Origin: Alistipes muris | GTDB lineage: Bacteria > Bacteroidota > Bacteroidia > Bacteroidales > Rikenellaceae | Direction of reading: 5' to 3' | NCBI RefSeq assembly: GCF_943193205.1 | Contig: NZ_CALPDD010000006.1 | Span: forward strand, 62,001 to 126,000 | Length of the DNA: 64,000 nucleotides | Shown here: positions 54,731-64,000 of the stretch, one piece after another | How the letters are laid out: every line of letters starts with the position of its first letter | Position numbering within the stretch: the stretch's first letter is position 1 | The notes under the pieces: model-generated | What the model saw: only the letters and a program-made list of their open reading frames with translations | The model's database searches: none | Told to the model about the DNA's origin: nothing | Translations under genes and position numbers: made by a program

Positions 54731-55345
54731 ATGTCAGGACTTATTGGAAAGAAAATCGGAATGACTTCCGTTTACAGTGCCGAGGGTAAGAACATACCAT
54801 GCACTGTCATCGAGGCTGGTCCCTGTGTTGTTACGCAAATCAAAACCGTGGAGAAGGATTCCTACGAAGCGGTGCAGATTGCCTATGACGAGAAAAGTGA
54901 AAAGCACACCAGCAGCAGTTTGTTAGGTCACTTCAAGAAAGCCGGCACGACCCCGAAACGCAAATTGGCGGAGTTCAAGGGCATGCCCGAAGTGAATCTC
55001 GGCGACACGCTCACCGTGGACCTCTTCTCGGAGGAGGACTGGGTAGACGTGACCGGGATATCGAAAGGTAAAGGTTTTCAGGGCGTTGTGAAGCGTCACG
55101 GCTTCGGCGGCGTCGGCGGGCAGACCCACGGTCAGCACAACCGTCAGCGCAAACCCGGTTCGCTGGGCGCCTCGTCGTATCCTTCGCGCGTCTTCAAGGG
55201 CAAGCGTCTGCCCGGCCGCATGGGCGGCGAGCAGGTCAAGGTTCTGAACCTGCGTGTATTGAAAGTTATTCCCGAGAGCAACCTCATCCTCGTGAAGGGG
55301 TCGATTCCGGGTGCCAAAGGTGCTTATTTAACAATTGAGAAGTAG
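54731..55345 (+). CDS. rplC: Ribosomal protein uL3
   Basis: 204 residues; reaches the peptidyl-transferase centre by its long loop ([20 protein letters not shown], then [15 protein letters not shown]). The Gln of GQTHGQ is the usual methylation region. A 128-base GC-rich spacer separates it from rpsJ. Confidence 0.98.
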   Translation: MSGLIGKKIGMTSVYSAEGKNIPCTVIEAGPCVVTQIKTVEKDSYEAVQIAYDEKSEKHTSSSLLGHFKKAGTTPKRKLAEFKGMPEVNLGDTLTVDLFSEEDWVDVTGISKGKGFQGVVKRHGFGGVGGQTHGQHNRQRKPGSLGASSYPSRVFKGKRLPGRMGGEQVKVLNLRVLKVIPESNLILVKGSIPGAKGAYLTIEK

Positions 55346-55347
55346 TC

Positions 55348-55974
55348 ATGGAATTAGCTGTTTTGAACACACAAGGAAAGGAAACGGGTCGTAAGGTAAC
55401 CCTTTCGGACGCTGTTTTCGGCGTGGAGGCTAATGACCACGCTATTTATCTCGACGTGAAGCAGTACCTGGCCGATCAGCGTCAGGGTACGCACAAGGCC
55501 AAGCAGCGCAACGAGGTTGCAGGTTCGACCCGCAAGCTCAAGCGTCAGAAAGGTACTGGCGGCGCCCGTGCGGGCAGCATCAAGTCACCGCTGTTCCCGG
55601 GTGGCGGCCGTATCTTCGGGCCCGTGCCCCGCGATTACAGCTTCAAGCTCAACAAGAAGCTCAAGCAGCTGGCACGTCGCAGCGCACTGACCTACAAGGC
55701 ACAGGCAAACGCCATCTGCGTATTGGAGGCCGTGAAACTGGATGCCCCCAAGACCAAGACGGTGGTAGCCATCGCCGATGCGCTCAAAGTTTCGGACAAG
55801 AAAGTGCTGCTGGTACTGCCCGAAGGCAACGCCAACTTGCAGCTCTCGTGCCGCAACATTCCCTACGTACAGCCTGTGCTGGCTCAGAACGTCTGCACCT
55901 ACGACGTGATGAACGCTTCGGCCATAGTGCTGGTGGAGGGCGCCGAGAACGTACTCAACACGATGTTAGCTTAA
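55348..55974 (+). CDS. rplD: Ribosomal protein uL4
   Basis: 208 residues; lines the exit tunnel through the loop [19 protein letters not shown]. It starts 2 bases after the rplC stop. No autoregulatory leader of the E. coli type is seen upstream of the S10 genes. Confidence 0.98.
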   Translation: MELAVLNTQGKETGRKVTLSDAVFGVEANDHAIYLDVKQYLADQRQGTHKAKQRNEVAGSTRKLKRQKGTGGARAGSIKSPLFPGGGRIFGPVPRDYSFKLNKKLKQLARRSALTYKAQANAICVLEAVKLDAPKTKTVVAIADALKVSDKKVLLVLPEGNANLQLSCRNIPYVQPVLAQNVCTYDVMNASAIVLVEGAENVLNTMLA

Positions 55975-55989
55975 AAAACGCAAGTGACC

Positions 55990-56280
55990 ATGGAAATTAT
56001 TATTAAGCCGGTTCTGACCGAGAAAATGACGATTCAGGGCGAAAAGTTGAATCGCTACGGTTTTATCGTTGACGTGCGGGCTAACAAACTGCAGATTCGC
56101 AATGCCGTAGAACAGATGTACAACGTCGTTGTGACCGACGTGAACACCGTCAACTACATGGGTAAACTCAAGAGCCGCTACACCAAGGCGGGTCTTCTGG
56201 AGGGTCGCACCAACAACTACAAGAAAGCGATCGTTACTCTGAAAGACGGAGACAAGATAGATTTTTACAGTAATATCTAA
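55990..56280 (+). CDS. rplW: Ribosomal protein uL23
   Basis: 96 residues from [15 protein letters not shown]; sits at the tunnel exit where trigger factor and SRP dock. A GTG two codons earlier is possible, but the ATG matches the family start. Ends [12 protein letters not shown]. Confidence 0.97.
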   Translation: MEIIIKPVLTEKMTIQGEKLNRYGFIVDVRANKLQIRNAVEQMYNVVVTDVNTVNYMGKLKSRYTKAGLLEGRTNNYKKAIVTLKDGDKIDFYSNI

Positions 56281-56285
56281 CGAAG

Positions 56286-57110
56286 ATGGCAGTAAGAAAA
56301 TTTAAGCCTGTTACCGCAGGTACGAGACATAAGATTATCGGCACGTTCGACGAGATCACCAAGTCGACGCCGGAGAAGTCGCTGCTGAGCCCCAAGAAGA
56401 GCACGGGCGGTCGCAACAATACGGGTAAGATGACGGTCCGCTACATCGGCGGCGGTCACAAGCAGATGTACCGTAATGTCGACTTCAAGCGTGCCAAGGA
56501 CGGCATCGCCGCTACTGTGAAATCTATCGAGTACGACCCCAATCGTACTGCACGCATTGCACTGCTGGTATATGCCGATGGCGAGAAGAGCTACATCATC
56601 GCTCCCAACGGTCTCCAGGTGGGTCAGACCGTCATGAGCGGCGCAGGCGTCGCTCCCGAAGTGGGCAACACGCTTTTCCTGAGCGAAATCCCCCTCGGTA
56701 CGGTCGTCCACAATATCGAACTCTACCCGGGTCAGGGTGCCGCCATGGCGCGCTCCGCTGGCTCGTATGCTCAGCTGCTGGCACGCGAGGGCAAATTTGC
56801 CATCATCAAGCTGCCTTCGGGTGAGACTCGTATGGTACTCGTAACTTGCCGCGCAACGGTGGGTGTGGTGTCGAACGTCGACCACAACCTCGAAAGCTCC
56901 GGCAAGGCAGGTCGTGAACGCTGGCTCGGCCGCCGTCCGCGCAACCGCGGTGTCGTGATGAACCCGGTGGATCACCCGATGGGTGGTGGCGAAGGCCGTG
57001 CGTCGGGTGGTCATCCCCGTTCGCGCAAGGGTCTGCTGGCTAAGGGTTACAAGACGCGCAACCCGAAGAAGACGACCTCAAAGTTTATTATTTCCAAGAA
57101 GAAAAAATAA
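56286..57110 (+). CDS. rplB: Ribosomal protein uL2
   Basis: 274 residues; needed for subunit joining and peptidyl transfer. The conserved [19 protein letters not shown] region near residue 225 holds the functional His. Ends in the usual Lys-rich tail. Confidence 0.98.
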   Translation: MAVRKFKPVTAGTRHKIIGTFDEITKSTPEKSLLSPKKSTGGRNNTGKMTVRYIGGGHKQMYRNVDFKRAKDGIAATVKSIEYDPNRTARIALLVYADGEKSYIIAPNGLQVGQTVMSGAGVAPEVGNTLFLSEIPLGTVVHNIELYPGQGAAMARSAGSYAQLLAREGKFAIIKLPSGETRMVLVTCRATVGVVSNVDHNLESSGKAGRERWLGRRPRNRGVVMNPVDHPMGGGEGRASGGHPRSRKGLLAKGYKTRNPKKTTSKFIISKKKK

Positions 57111-57127
57111 TTAAATAAGAGTACATA

Positions 57128-57397
57128 ATGAGTCGTTCATTAAAGAAAGGGCCGTTCATCGACCCTAAACTCGAAGCGAAAATCGTCGCACTGACCGAGG
57201 GCAACAAGAAAGCCGTGGTCAAGACGTGGTCGCGTGCAAGCATGATCTCGCCCGATTTCGTGGGCCAGACCGTCGCCGTGCACAACGGTAACAAGTTCAT
57301 TCCGGTATACGTAACCGAGAACATGGTAGGACACAAGCTCGGCGAGTTTGCTCCCACGCGCAACTTCCGCGGTCATGCCGGTAACAAGAAAAAATAG
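57128..57397 (+). CDS. rpsS: Ribosomal protein uS19
   Basis: 89 residues, [16 protein letters not shown]; small-subunit head protein facing the A site. The [27 protein letters not shown] signature is complete. Confidence 0.98.
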   Translation: MSRSLKKGPFIDPKLEAKIVALTEGNKKAVVKTWSRASMISPDFVGQTVAVHNGNKFIPVYVTENMVGHKLGEFAPTRNFRGHAGNKKK

Positions 57398-57404
57398 GTA
57401 GAAA

Positions 57405-57815
57405 ATGGGTGCAAGAAAAGCAATAAGAGCCGAGAAACTGCAGGCTGAGAAAAAGCAGAAGGCAATCGCCATCATGCGCGACTGCCCGACTTCTCCCCGT
57501 AAGATGCGCCTTGTGGCCGACATCATCCGCGGCGTGGAGATCAACAAGGCGTTGGGCATCCTCCGTTATTCCAAGAAGGAAGCCTCGATCCGCATGGAGA
57601 AACTCCTCAAGTCGGCCATCGCCAACTGGGAAGCCAAGAACGAGGGCGAGCGTCTGGAAGATGTCAAGCTCTGCGTCAAGGAAGTGTTCGTAGACTGCGG
57701 CCGTATGCTGAAGCGTATTCAGCCGGCGCCCCAGGGTCGTGCACACCGCATTCGCAAGCGCTCGAACCACGTGACGATCGTAGTGGACAAAATGGTAACC
57801 GTAGAAAACAAGTAA
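57405..57815 (+). CDS. rplV: Ribosomal protein uL22
   Basis: 136 residues; its hairpin (around [20 protein letters not shown]) lines the exit tunnel near the macrolide site. No unusual insertion is seen in that loop. It begins 7 bases after rpsS. Confidence 0.98.
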   Translation: MGARKAIRAEKLQAEKKQKAIAIMRDCPTSPRKMRLVADIIRGVEINKALGILRYSKKEASIRMEKLLKSAIANWEAKNEGERLEDVKLCVKEVFVDCGRMLKRIQPAPQGRAHRIRKRSNHVTIVVDKMVTVENK

Positions 57816-57819
57816 GCAG

Positions 57820-58590
57820 ATGGGACAGAAAGTTAATCCGATAGCAAATCGTCTTGGTATCATCCGCGGTTGGGATTCCAACTGGTTCGGTGGCAAGGAC
57901 TTCTCCGACAAGCTGGTCGAGGACGCCAAGATTCGCAAGTATCTGAACGTCCGTCTGGCCAAGGCGAGCATCTCGAAAATCATCATCGAACGCACGCTGA
58001 AACTTGTTACGGTGACCATTTCGACCGCCCGTCCGGGTATCATCATCGGCAAGGGCGGCCAGGAGGTCGACAAGCTCAAGGAAGAGCTCAAGAAGCTCAC
58101 CGGCAAGGAAATCCAGATCAACATCTTCGAGGTGAAGCGTCCCGAGGTCGACGCCGTCATCGTGGGTCAGAACATCGCCCGTCAGCTGGAGGGCCGTGTT
58201 TCGTTCCGCCGTGCCGTGAAGACCGCCGTGGCTTCGACCATGCGCATGGGTGCCGAGGGTATCAAGATTCAGGTTGCCGGCCGTGTGGGCGGTGCCGAAA
58301 TGGCCCGCACCGAGACCATCAAGGAAGGCCGCATTCCGCTGCATACGTTCCGTGCCGACATCGACTACTGCCTGACCGAGGCGCTGACCAAGGTAGGTAT
58401 TCTGGGTGTCAAGGTATGGATTTGCCAGGGTACGGTCTACGGCAAGCGCGACATTTTCGAGATCTCGGGCGCATCGGCCCAGCCGGCGTCGGGCGACCGC
58501 GGTGAACGCCGTGGCGGACGCGGCGGCGACCGCCGGGGCGGTGACCGTCGCGGAGGACGCCGGGGCGGCGACCGTCGCAACAACCAATAA
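57820..58590 (+). CDS. rpsC: Ribosomal protein uS3 with an Arg/Gly-rich tail
   Basis: 256 residues. The KH domain ([16 protein letters not shown]) and the C-terminal S3 domain end near residue 215. After that comes a tail of about 35 residues made of RGG/DRRGG repeats, longer and more repetitive than the short basic end of most S3 proteins. Part of the mRNA entry channel. The tail could contact mRNA or rRNA; function unknown. Confidence 0.97.
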   Translation: MGQKVNPIANRLGIIRGWDSNWFGGKDFSDKLVEDAKIRKYLNVRLAKASISKIIIERTLKLVTVTISTARPGIIIGKGGQEVDKLKEELKKLTGKEIQINIFEVKRPEVDAVIVGQNIARQLEGRVSFRRAVKTAVASTMRMGAEGIKIQVAGRVGGAEMARTETIKEGRIPLHTFRADIDYCLTEALTKVGILGVKVWICQGTVYGKRDIFEISGASAQPASGDRGERRGGRGGDRRGGDRRGGRRGGDRRNNQ

Positions 58591-58620
58591 GTAAGTAGGA
58601 CCTTTTAAAGCAAGACAAAC

Positions 58621-59049
58621 ATGTTACAGCCGAAAAAGACCAAGTTTAGAAGAATGCAGAAAGGCCGTATGAAGGGTTTGGCTCAGAGAGGCAACCAGCT
58701 TGCATACGGATCGTTCGCAATCAAGGCACTTGAATCGACCTGGATCACGGGTCGTCAGATAGAAGCGGCCCGTCAGGCCATCACCCGCTACATGAAGCGT
58801 GAAGGCCAGCTCTGGATCCGCATCTTCCCCGACAAACCCATCACGAAGAAGCCCGCCGAGGTACGTATGGGTAAGGGTAAGGGTAATCCCGAAGGTTTCG
58901 TGGCGCCTGTTACGCCGGGCCGCATCCTCTTCGAGGCCGAGGGCGTGCCCCTGGCAGTGGCGCAGGAAGCGCTGCGTCTGGGCGCACAGAAACTGCCCAT
59001 CACCACCAAGTTCATTGTACGACGCGACTACGTCGAAACCACCATTTAA
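58621..59049 (+). CDS. rplP: Ribosomal protein uL16
   Basis: 142 residues; late-assembly protein at the A-site side of the large subunit. [19 protein letters not shown] start and the [16 protein letters not shown] loop are typical. Confidence 0.98.
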   Translation: MLQPKKTKFRRMQKGRMKGLAQRGNQLAYGSFAIKALESTWITGRQIEAARQAITRYMKREGQLWIRIFPDKPITKKPAEVRMGKGKGNPEGFVAPVTPGRILFEAEGVPLAVAQEALRLGAQKLPITTKFIVRRDYVETTI

Positions 59050-59061
59050 GGGAACATTAAG

Positions 59062-59253
59062 ATGAAAAGTGCAGAAATCAGGGAAATCCCGGTCAAGGAC
59101 CTCCAGGAGCGCATCGAAGCCGAGAAGGCTCAGCTGGCGAAGCTGAAGGTACAGCACGCGGTGTCCCCCGTCGAAAACCCGTCGATCATCAAGAAGAACC
59201 GCAGAGACATAGCTCGCATGCTGACAATTCTGCGTCAAAAAAACGCCAAATAA
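59062..59253 (+). CDS. rpmC: Ribosomal protein uL29
   Basis: 63 residues, two helices; near the tunnel exit beside L23. The NPSIIKKNRRDIARMLTILR end is typical. Confidence 0.97.
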   Translation: MKSAEIREIPVKDLQERIEAEKAQLAKLKVQHAVSPVENPSIIKKNRRDIARMLTILRQKNAK

Positions 59254-59256
59254 GGA

Positions 59257-59517
59257 ATGACCATGGAAAGAAATCTTAGAAAAGAGCGTATCGGGGTAGT
59301 TGTCAGCAACAAGATGGAGAAAACCATTGTGGTTGCGGTAGCACGCAAGGTGAAGCATCCCATCTACGGCAAGTTCGTCAACAAGACGACCAAGTTCGTT
59401 GCCGAATCGCTCGACGAGACTTGCAAGGAGGGCGATACCGTGCGTATCATGGAAACCCGCCCGCTGAGCAAGACGAAGCGTTGGAGATTAGTACAAATCA
59501 TTGAAAGAGCCAAGTAG
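59257..59517 (+). CDS. rpsQ: Ribosomal protein uS17
   Basis: 86 residues from [13 protein letters not shown]; starting at the second Met would give 84 and matches relatives slightly better. OB-fold 16S binder; [20 protein letters not shown] is diagnostic. Confidence 0.97.
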   Translation: MTMERNLRKERIGVVVSNKMEKTIVVAVARKVKHPIYGKFVNKTTKFVAESLDETCKEGDTVRIMETRPLSKTKRWRLVQIIERAK

Positions 59518-59519
59518 TT

Positions 59520-59885
59520 ATGATACAGCAGGAAAGTAGACTCGTAGTAGCTGACAACAGCGGTGCGAAGGAGGTCCTTTGCATCCGGGTGCTCGGCGGT
59601 ACGAAGCGTCGCTATGCTTCGATCGGCGACAAGATCGTGGTTGCCGTGAAGAGCGCTTCGCCCTCGGGCGACGTCAAGAAAGGCGCCGTTTCAAAGGCGG
59701 TCGTCGTGCGTACGACCAAGGAAATCCGCCGCGCCAACGGTTCGTACATTCGTTTCGACGATAACGCCGTGGTGCTGCTCAACAACCAGGGTGAAATGCG
59801 CGGTACTCGTATATTCGGCCCCGTAGCCCGTGAGCTGCGCGACCAGTATATGAAGATTATCTCCCTCGCACCCGAAGTATTGTAA
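59520..59885 (+). CDS. rplN: Ribosomal protein uL14
   Basis: 121 residues; forms an intersubunit bridge. [19 protein letters not shown] and [20 protein letters not shown] are fully conserved motifs. Confidence 0.98.
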   Translation: MIQQESRLVVADNSGAKEVLCIRVLGGTKRRYASIGDKIVVAVKSASPSGDVKKGAVSKAVVVRTTKEIRRANGSYIRFDDNAVVLLNNQGEMRGTRIFGPVARELRDQYMKIISLAPEVL

Positions 59886-59905
59886 TCATAAAAACGATTT
59901 CGGAT

Positions 59906-60229
59906 ATGTCAGTCAAATTACATATTAAGAAAGGGGACACGGTCTACGTGAATGCCGGCGACAGCAAGGGCCAGCAGGGCAAGGTCCTGAAGGTCGATGT
60001 CGAGAAGCAGCGTGCCATCGTCGAGGGGGTGAACCTTTGCAAGAAGGCCACCAAACCCAATGCGAAGAATCCCCAGGGAGGTATCGTCGAGCAGGAGGCT
60101 CCGATCCATATCTCCAACTTGCAGGTCATCGACCCCAAGAGCGGCAAGCCTACCCGCATCGGTCGCAAGCTCGATGGCAAAGGTAAATTAGTTCGTTACG
60201 CTAAAAAGTCCGGGGAGGAGATCAAATAA
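59906..60229 (+). CDS. rplX: Ribosomal protein uL24
   Basis: 107 residues with an N-terminal KOW motif ([20 protein letters not shown]). Assembly initiator of the large subunit. Its stop overlaps the rplE start by one base. Confidence 0.97.
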   Translation: MSVKLHIKKGDTVYVNAGDSKGQQGKVLKVDVEKQRAIVEGVNLCKKATKPNAKNPQGGIVEQEAPIHISNLQVIDPKSGKPTRIGRKLDGKGKLVRYAKKSGEEIK

Positions 60230-60786
60230 TGGCATACGTACCTACACTCAAGACACAGTATAAGGAGCAGATCATGCCTGTCCTTATGAAGGAGTTCGGT
60301 TACTCCAGCATCATGCAGTGCCCGAAGCTCACCAAGATCGTCATCAACCAAGGTATGGGACAGGCCGTCGCTGACAAGAAGCTCATCGACGTCGCCGAAG
60401 CCGAGTTGTCGCAGATTACGGGTCAGAAAGCCGTGCAGACGCGTTCGCGCAAGGACATCTCGAACTTCAAGCTGCGTAAGGGCATGCCCATCGGCGTGCG
60501 TGTTACGCTGCGCGATGCCAAGATGTACGAGTTCCTGGAGCGTCTGATTGCCGTGGCTCTGCCGCGTATCCGCGACTTCAAGGGTATCAACGAGAAGTTC
60601 GACGGCCAGGGTAACTACACCCTCGGTATCACCGAGCAGATTATCTTCCCGGAAATCGACATCGACAAGATTACCAAGATTTTCGGTATGGAGATCACTT
60701 TCGTGACCACGGCCAAGACCGACGAGGAGGCTTACGCTCTGCTTCGTGAATTCGGCCTGCCTTTCAAAAATGCTAAAAAGAACTAA
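60229..60786 (+). CDS. rplE: Ribosomal protein uL5
   Basis: 185 residues; binds 5S r[24 protein letters not shown] and the [15 protein letters not shown] motifs are typical. Confidence 0.98.
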   Translation: MAYVPTLKTQYKEQIMPVLMKEFGYSSIMQCPKLTKIVINQGMGQAVADKKLIDVAEAELSQITGQKAVQTRSRKDISNFKLRKGMPIGVRVTLRDAKMYEFLERLIAVALPRIRDFKGINEKFDGQGNYTLGITEQIIFPEIDIDKITKIFGMEITFVTTAKTDEEAYALLREFGLPFKNAKKN

Positions 60787-60789
60787 GCC

Positions 60790-61086
60790 ATGGCAAAAGA
60801 ATCAATGAAAGCGCGCGAGGTGAAGCGTCAGAAGCTCGCCAACCGCTATGCTCATAAGCGCGAAGAGATTGCAGCCAAGCTGAAAAGCGGTGAAATCGAC
60901 CACGAGGAGGCTTGGATCGCCTTGTCGAAGTTGCCGCGCAACGCGAATCCCATTCGCCAGCACAACCGCTGCAAGATCACGGGTCGTCCCAAGGGCTACA
61001 TTCGCCTGTTCGGCATCAGCCGTATCCAGTTCCGCGAAATGGCCTCCAAGGGGTTGATTCCGGGCGTTACGAAAGCCAGCTGGTAG
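60790..61086 (+). CDS. rpsN: Ribosomal protein uS14 (zinc-free form)
   Basis: 98 residues. Only one Cys lies in the region that carries four in the zinc-binding form, so this is the long, zinc-independent type. [20 protein letters not shown] is the signature. It is followed by an unusual 667-base gap before rpsH. Confidence 0.97.
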   Translation: MAKESMKAREVKRQKLANRYAHKREEIAAKLKSGEIDHEEAWIALSKLPRNANPIRQHNRCKITGRPKGYIRLFGISRIQFREMASKGLIPGVTKASW

Positions 61087-61124
61087 TTGACCGCTTTTCG
61101 GGCCGCAAGGCTCGGAGAGGGGAA

Positions 61125-61560
61125 GAATCGGGGCGGAGGACCGAAAGCCGCCTGCCCCGGATTCTATGAATCATAAGGTCGTTGCATCCGGAAGGTGCAT
61201 AGCCTGTGGCCGACGGCGGGGGAGCGATTGCCCGGCGTCAGCCGAAGGAACGACGGCCGATACGGGTGCCAGGCCCGTGTAGAGAAGTTGCAATGTCGGG
61301 GAAAGTGCCGCCGCAAGCGGTAACTTCCCGACGGCGGAACTCCTTGAGGGGACCGGGCATTTGTTACGGAATTCTTGCGCAGCCAAGGGTTCGGAACGAA
61401 AGAGAGAAGCAGGGCCGGAAAGGCCTGTGTGGCTCTTTTGTGACGGACCGAACAGGCTGAAAGCGGGAGCCGTACGGAAACATGTTGGCAACGAAAGGGT
61501 ATGCTGACATGCTCCGTTTTCTGAAACGACCGACAAAACGCTTAGAAAACAAGGCGATAA
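61125..61560 (+). ncRNA. Possible structured RNA in the rpsN-rpsH gap
   Basis: No gene is seen in 61087-61753. Several strong helices can be drawn on the plus strand: 61125-61166 (GAATC-GGGGC with its complement, one bulge), 61260-61280 (ACGGG / CCCGT), 61295-61331 (a long stem GTCGGG..GAAAGT / AACTTC..CCGAC) and 61466-61515 (GGAGC / GCTCC enclosing a 9 bp CATGTTGGC stem). Content is GC-rich, unlike other spacers in the operon. It does not match RNase P RNA, tmRNA or a complete group II intron domain V that I can recognise. Class unknown. Confidence 0.4.
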
Positions 61561-61561
61561 G

Positions 61562-61592
61562 TTGGCCGTTTGAGAAATAATCCGTATATTTG
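61562..61592 (+). promoter_or_regulatory. Internal spc promoter (TTG, 20 nt, TATATTTG)
   Basis: TTG at 61562-61564 and TATATTTG at 61585-61592 match consensus and spacing exactly. It would give rpsH and downstream genes a separate transcript with a leader of about 155 bases. Confidence 0.68.
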
Positions 61593-61753
61593 CGCGCTTT
61601 GTATTCTGCGCGAAAGCCCGCGCATGTGTGCGGGAGGGCGGAAGGCGAAGCGCATGAACCCAGATCGAACGCGGACGAGGACCCAGTTCCGAACTCCGAA
61701 GACGATACGAAAAACACTCAATAACAAACTTTTAATTTTAACTTCTATTCGTT

Positions 61754-62152
61754 ATGACTGATCCTATTGCGGACTTTCTGACCAGAATTAGAAATGCAGT
61801 GAAAGCCAACCACAAGGTGGTTGAAGCTCCTGGTTCCAAAATTAAGCAGGAAATCACGAAGATCCTCTACGAGCAGGGCTACATCCTCGCTTACAAGTTC
61901 GACACCGACGAAAAGGGTCACCCCACCATCAAGATTGCTCTGAAGTGGGATGCCGCGACCAAGACGAACGCCATCAAGAACCTCAAGCGCATCAGCCGTC
62001 CGGGTCTTCGCCGCTACGCTTCGGTAGCCGACATGCCCCGTGTGCTGAACGGCCTGGGCATCGCCATCGTTTCGACCTCCAAGGGTATCATGACCGACGC
62101 CAAGGCGCGTCAGGAAAATGTCGGCGGCGAAGTGCTGTGCTACATCTACTAA
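61754..62152 (+). CDS. rpsH: Ribosomal protein uS8
   Basis: 132 residues, [20 protein letters not shown]; central-domain 16S binder. [25 protein letters not shown] is the signature. In E. coli S8 is the translational repressor of spc; whether the long leader here serves that is unknown. Confidence 0.98.
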   Translation: MTDPIADFLTRIRNAVKANHKVVEAPGSKIKQEITKILYEQGYILAYKFDTDEKGHPTIKIALKWDAATKTNAIKNLKRISRPGLRRYASVADMPRVLNGLGIAIVSTSKGIMTDAKARQENVGGEVLCYIY

Positions 62153-62177
62153 TCGGAAAACACTAAACACAACCACA

Positions 62178-62765
62178 ATGTCAAGAATTGGTAAATTACC
62201 TGTAAACCTGCCCGCCGGCGTGACCGTGGAAGTCGCTGCCGACAATACGGTAAGCGTGAAAGGGCCACTCGGGACGCTGAGTCAGAAAGTCGACTCGGAC
62301 ATCAAGGTAGAGGTCGGCACGCACAAGGACATCCGCACGGAGCAAGAACATCCTGCCGTGCTGGTTTCGCGCCCGACCAACCAGCCGCGTCATCGCTCGC
62401 TGCACGGTCTCTACCGCGCACTGATCAACAACATGGTCATCGGCGTATCGAAAGGTTACGAGATTCAGCAGGAGCTGGTCGGCGTCGGCTTCAAGGCCGA
62501 AGTCAAGGGCCAGATTCTCGAAATGAGCCTCGGCTATTCGCACGACACGCACTTCATGCTGCCCAAGGAGGTGACCGCTACGGCTGTGACCGAGAAGAAG
62601 GGCAACCCCATCGTTACGCTCAAGTCCATCGACAAGCAGTTGGTCGGCCAGGTAGCCGCCAAGTTGCGCTCGCTGCGCAAGCCGGAGCCGTACAAGGGCA
62701 AGGGTATCAAGTTCGTAGGCGAACAGCTGCGCCGCAAGGCCGGCAAATCGGCAGGTGCCAAATAG
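62178..62765 (+). CDS. rplF: Ribosomal protein uL6
   Basis: 195 residues from MSRIGKLPVNLPAGV; an in-frame ATG inside rpsH would add 20 unlikely residues. Two tandem L6 folds; ends KGKGIKFVGEQLRRKAGKSAGAK. Confidence 0.98.
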   Translation: MSRIGKLPVNLPAGVTVEVAADNTVSVKGPLGTLSQKVDSDIKVEVGTHKDIRTEQEHPAVLVSRPTNQPRHRSLHGLYRALINNMVIGVSKGYEIQQELVGVGFKAEVKGQILEMSLGYSHDTHFMLPKEVTATAVTEKKGNPIVTLKSIDKQLVGQVAAKLRSLRKPEPYKGKGIKFVGEQLRRKAGKSAGAK

Positions 62766-62781
62766 TAAATAGTCTGAAGTT

Positions 62782-63144
62782 ATGTCACTGAACAAGATAG
62801 AAAGAAGAGAGAGGATCAAGATGCGTATCCGCAAGATTGTCAGCGGAACGCCCGCACAGCCTCGCATGACTGTATTCCGCAGCAACAAGCAGATTTACGT
62901 ACAGTTTATCGACGACCTCGCAGGTGTGACCCTCGCCACGGCTTCCTCGCTGGACAAGGAGGTGGCCGAAGCCGTCGCCGGCAAGAACAAGTGCGAAGTA
63001 GCCGCTCTGGTCGGCAAGCTGGCTGCCGAACGTGCCGCAGCCAAGGGCATCACGACCGTGGCTTTCGACCGCAACGGCTACCTGTATCACGGAAGAGTTA
63101 AACAGCTGGCCGAAGCAGCACGCGAAGGCGGACTTAAATTCTAA
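62782..63144 (+). CDS. rplR: Ribosomal protein uL18
   Basis: 120 residues; 5S rRNA binder. [18 protein letters not shown] and [23 protein letters not shown] are typical. Confidence 0.98.
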   Translation: MSLNKIERRERIKMRIRKIVSGTPAQPRMTVFRSNKQIYVQFIDDLAGVTLATASSLDKEVAEAVAGKNKCEVAALVGKLAAERAAAKGITTVAFDRNGYLYHGRVKQLAEAAREGGLKF

Positions 63145-63149
63145 GCGTT

Positions 63150-63668
63150 ATGTCAAATACCAACATAAAGAAAGTACGCACGAGCGACCTTGAGCTCAAG
63201 GACCGGCTCGTAAGCATTCAGCGTGTGACCAAGGTGACCAAGGGCGGTCGTACGTTCAGCTTCTCGGCCATCGTGGTCGTAGGCAACGAGGACGGTGTCG
63301 TAGGTTACGGTCTGGGCAAGGCTTCGGAAGTGCAGGCCGCCATCGCCAAAGGCGTGGAGGATGCCAAGAAGAACCTGGTGAAGATTCCCGTTATCAAGGG
63401 TACGATTCCCCACAAGCAGGAGTATCGTTACGGCGGTTCGCAGGTCATGATTCGTCCTGCCGCTCCCGGTACCGGTATCATCGCCGGCGGTGCCATGCGT
63501 GCCGTGCTCGAATCGCTGGGTATCAAGAACGTGCTTGCCAAGAGCAAGGGTTCGTCGAACCCCCACAACTTGGTGAAGGCGACCATCGGTGCACTGTGCG
63601 AACTGCGCGACGCCTACAGCGTGGCCCGTCTGCGCGGCATCTCGATGGACAAGGTGTTTAACGGTTAA
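63150..63668 (+). CDS. rpsE: Ribosomal protein uS5
   Basis: 172 residues; decoding accuracy and mRNA unwinding. The N-terminal RNA-binding domain ([21 protein letters not shown]) and C-terminal domain are complete. Confidence 0.98.
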   Translation: MSNTNIKKVRTSDLELKDRLVSIQRVTKVTKGGRTFSFSAIVVVGNEDGVVGYGLGKASEVQAAIAKGVEDAKKNLVKIPVIKGTIPHKQEYRYGGSQVMIRPAAPGTGIIAGGAMRAVLESLGIKNVLAKSKGSSNPHNLVKATIGALCELRDAYSVARLRGISMDKVFNG

Positions 63669-63679
63669 TCTCCGGACAA

Positions 63680-63862
63680 ATGGCAAAGTTGAAAATCACT
63701 CAGATAAAGAGCCGCATCGGCGCCACGGAGCGTCAGTGCCGGAACCTCGACGCGCTGGGTCTTAAGAAGATCAACGCAAGCGTCGAGCACGAGGATTCGG
63801 CTATCATCAAGGGCATGATCGAGCGTGTGAAGCACTTGGTCAAGGTCGAGACGGTAGCATAA
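63680..63862 (+). CDS. rpmD: Ribosomal protein uL30
   Basis: 60 residues, MAKLKITQIKSRIGATERQ. A small large-subunit protein at its normal place between rpsE and rplO. Confidence 0.97.
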   Translation: MAKLKITQIKSRIGATERQCRNLDALGLKKINASVEHEDSAIIKGMIERVKHLVKVETVA

Positions 63863-63889
63863 GTTTAACCACAAGAAGATCATTTTAGG

Positions 63890-64000
63890 ATGGAACTCAA
63901 TAATCTCAAACCCGCAAAGGGTTCTACGCACCACGACAAACGTGTCGGCCGCGGTGCAGGTTCGGGCCACGGCGGTTATGCGACCCGTGGTAACAAGGGT
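63890..64000 (+). CDS. rplO: Ribosomal protein uL15 (N-terminal part; runs off the right edge)
   Basis: 37 codons are present: [20 protein letters not shown] and onward, the conserved Gly/Arg-rich L15 N-terminal extension that threads into 23S rRNA. It is in frame to the window edge. Confidence 0.95.
   Translation, partial: MELNNLKPAKGSTHHDKRVGRGAGSGHGGYATRGNKG

Noticed and set aside
61460-61520. Group II intron domain V
   Set aside because: Only a GAGCCGTACGG-like half is present; the matching CGTACGGTTC half and bulge are absent, and no reverse transcriptase is nearby.
61171-61536. 121-residue minus-strand frame in the rpsN-rpsH gap
   Set aside because: It runs against the operon, has no promoter or recognisable family, and overlaps the predicted RNA helices.
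1-64000. tRNA genes, CRISPR arrays, transposases or integrases
   Set aside because: I looked for tRNA T-loop motifs, regularly spaced repeats and mobile-element proteins and found none that hold up.

Overview
The window looks like a chromosome segment of a GC-rich member of the Bacteroidales, most like Alistipes (genus is inference). The evidence is: promoters of the Bacteroidota type (TTG, about 19 nt, TAnnTTTG); almost no Shine-Dalgarno sequences; SusC/SusD, DUF1735 and BACON-type lipoproteins; a FecI/FecR-like sigma/anti-sigma pair; and an str operon that runs from fusA straight into the S10-spc operon without tuf.

Left part (1-10757): housekeeping genes, nearly all on the minus strand. 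They are a DUF2339 membrane protein (cut by the left edge), thymidine kinase, MurA with Asp in place of the fosfomycin-target Cys, rpmH (L34, plus strand), a DUF4924-like protein, a PiT phosphate transporter with a PhoU-like tail, a BACON-type surface lipoprotein, and a divergent EF-G (EF-G2 type) whose switch II catalytic His is Ser.

Centre (10895-45483): a large N-glycan utilisation locus. A minus-strand run of 12 genes encodes, in transcription order, an MFS transporter, GH20, GH130, a ROK kinase, a NagB-like/PIG-L fusion, NagB, GH92, GH163 (DUF4838), a GH92-GH125 fusion, an alpha-1,2-type GH92, GH97 and GH65. Next to it on the plus strand lie an ECF sigma factor, a FecR anti-sigma factor, SusC with an STN signalling domain, SusD, two lipoproteins with catalytically degenerate GH18 folds, a DUF1735-LamG lipoprotein and one GH18 with an intact catalytic motif. 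The proposed flow is: GH18 releases glycans at the surface; SusCD imports them; periplasmic GH20/GH92/GH125/GH97/GH65 trim GlcNAc, mannose and glucose down to Man-beta-1,4-GlcNAc; the MFS protein carries this inward; GH130 phosphorolyses it; the ROK kinase and NagB convert GlcNAc to fructose 6-phosphate. The deacetylation step has no NagA here and may fall to the PIG-L domain.

45484-46649 is a 1.17 kb convergent intergenic region with extreme strand asymmetry, five runs of exactly nine C, and repeat modules in both orientations. Two more runs of nine C/G lie inside susC and the BACON lipoprotein gene. Next come pepP-leuS (minus strand).

Right part (51203-64000): the str/S10/spc operon from rpsL to the start of rplO. 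It is in standard order except for a 667 nt structured, gene-free gap with its own promoter between rpsN and rpsH. No tRNA, rRNA, CRISPR array, transposase or integrase was seen.
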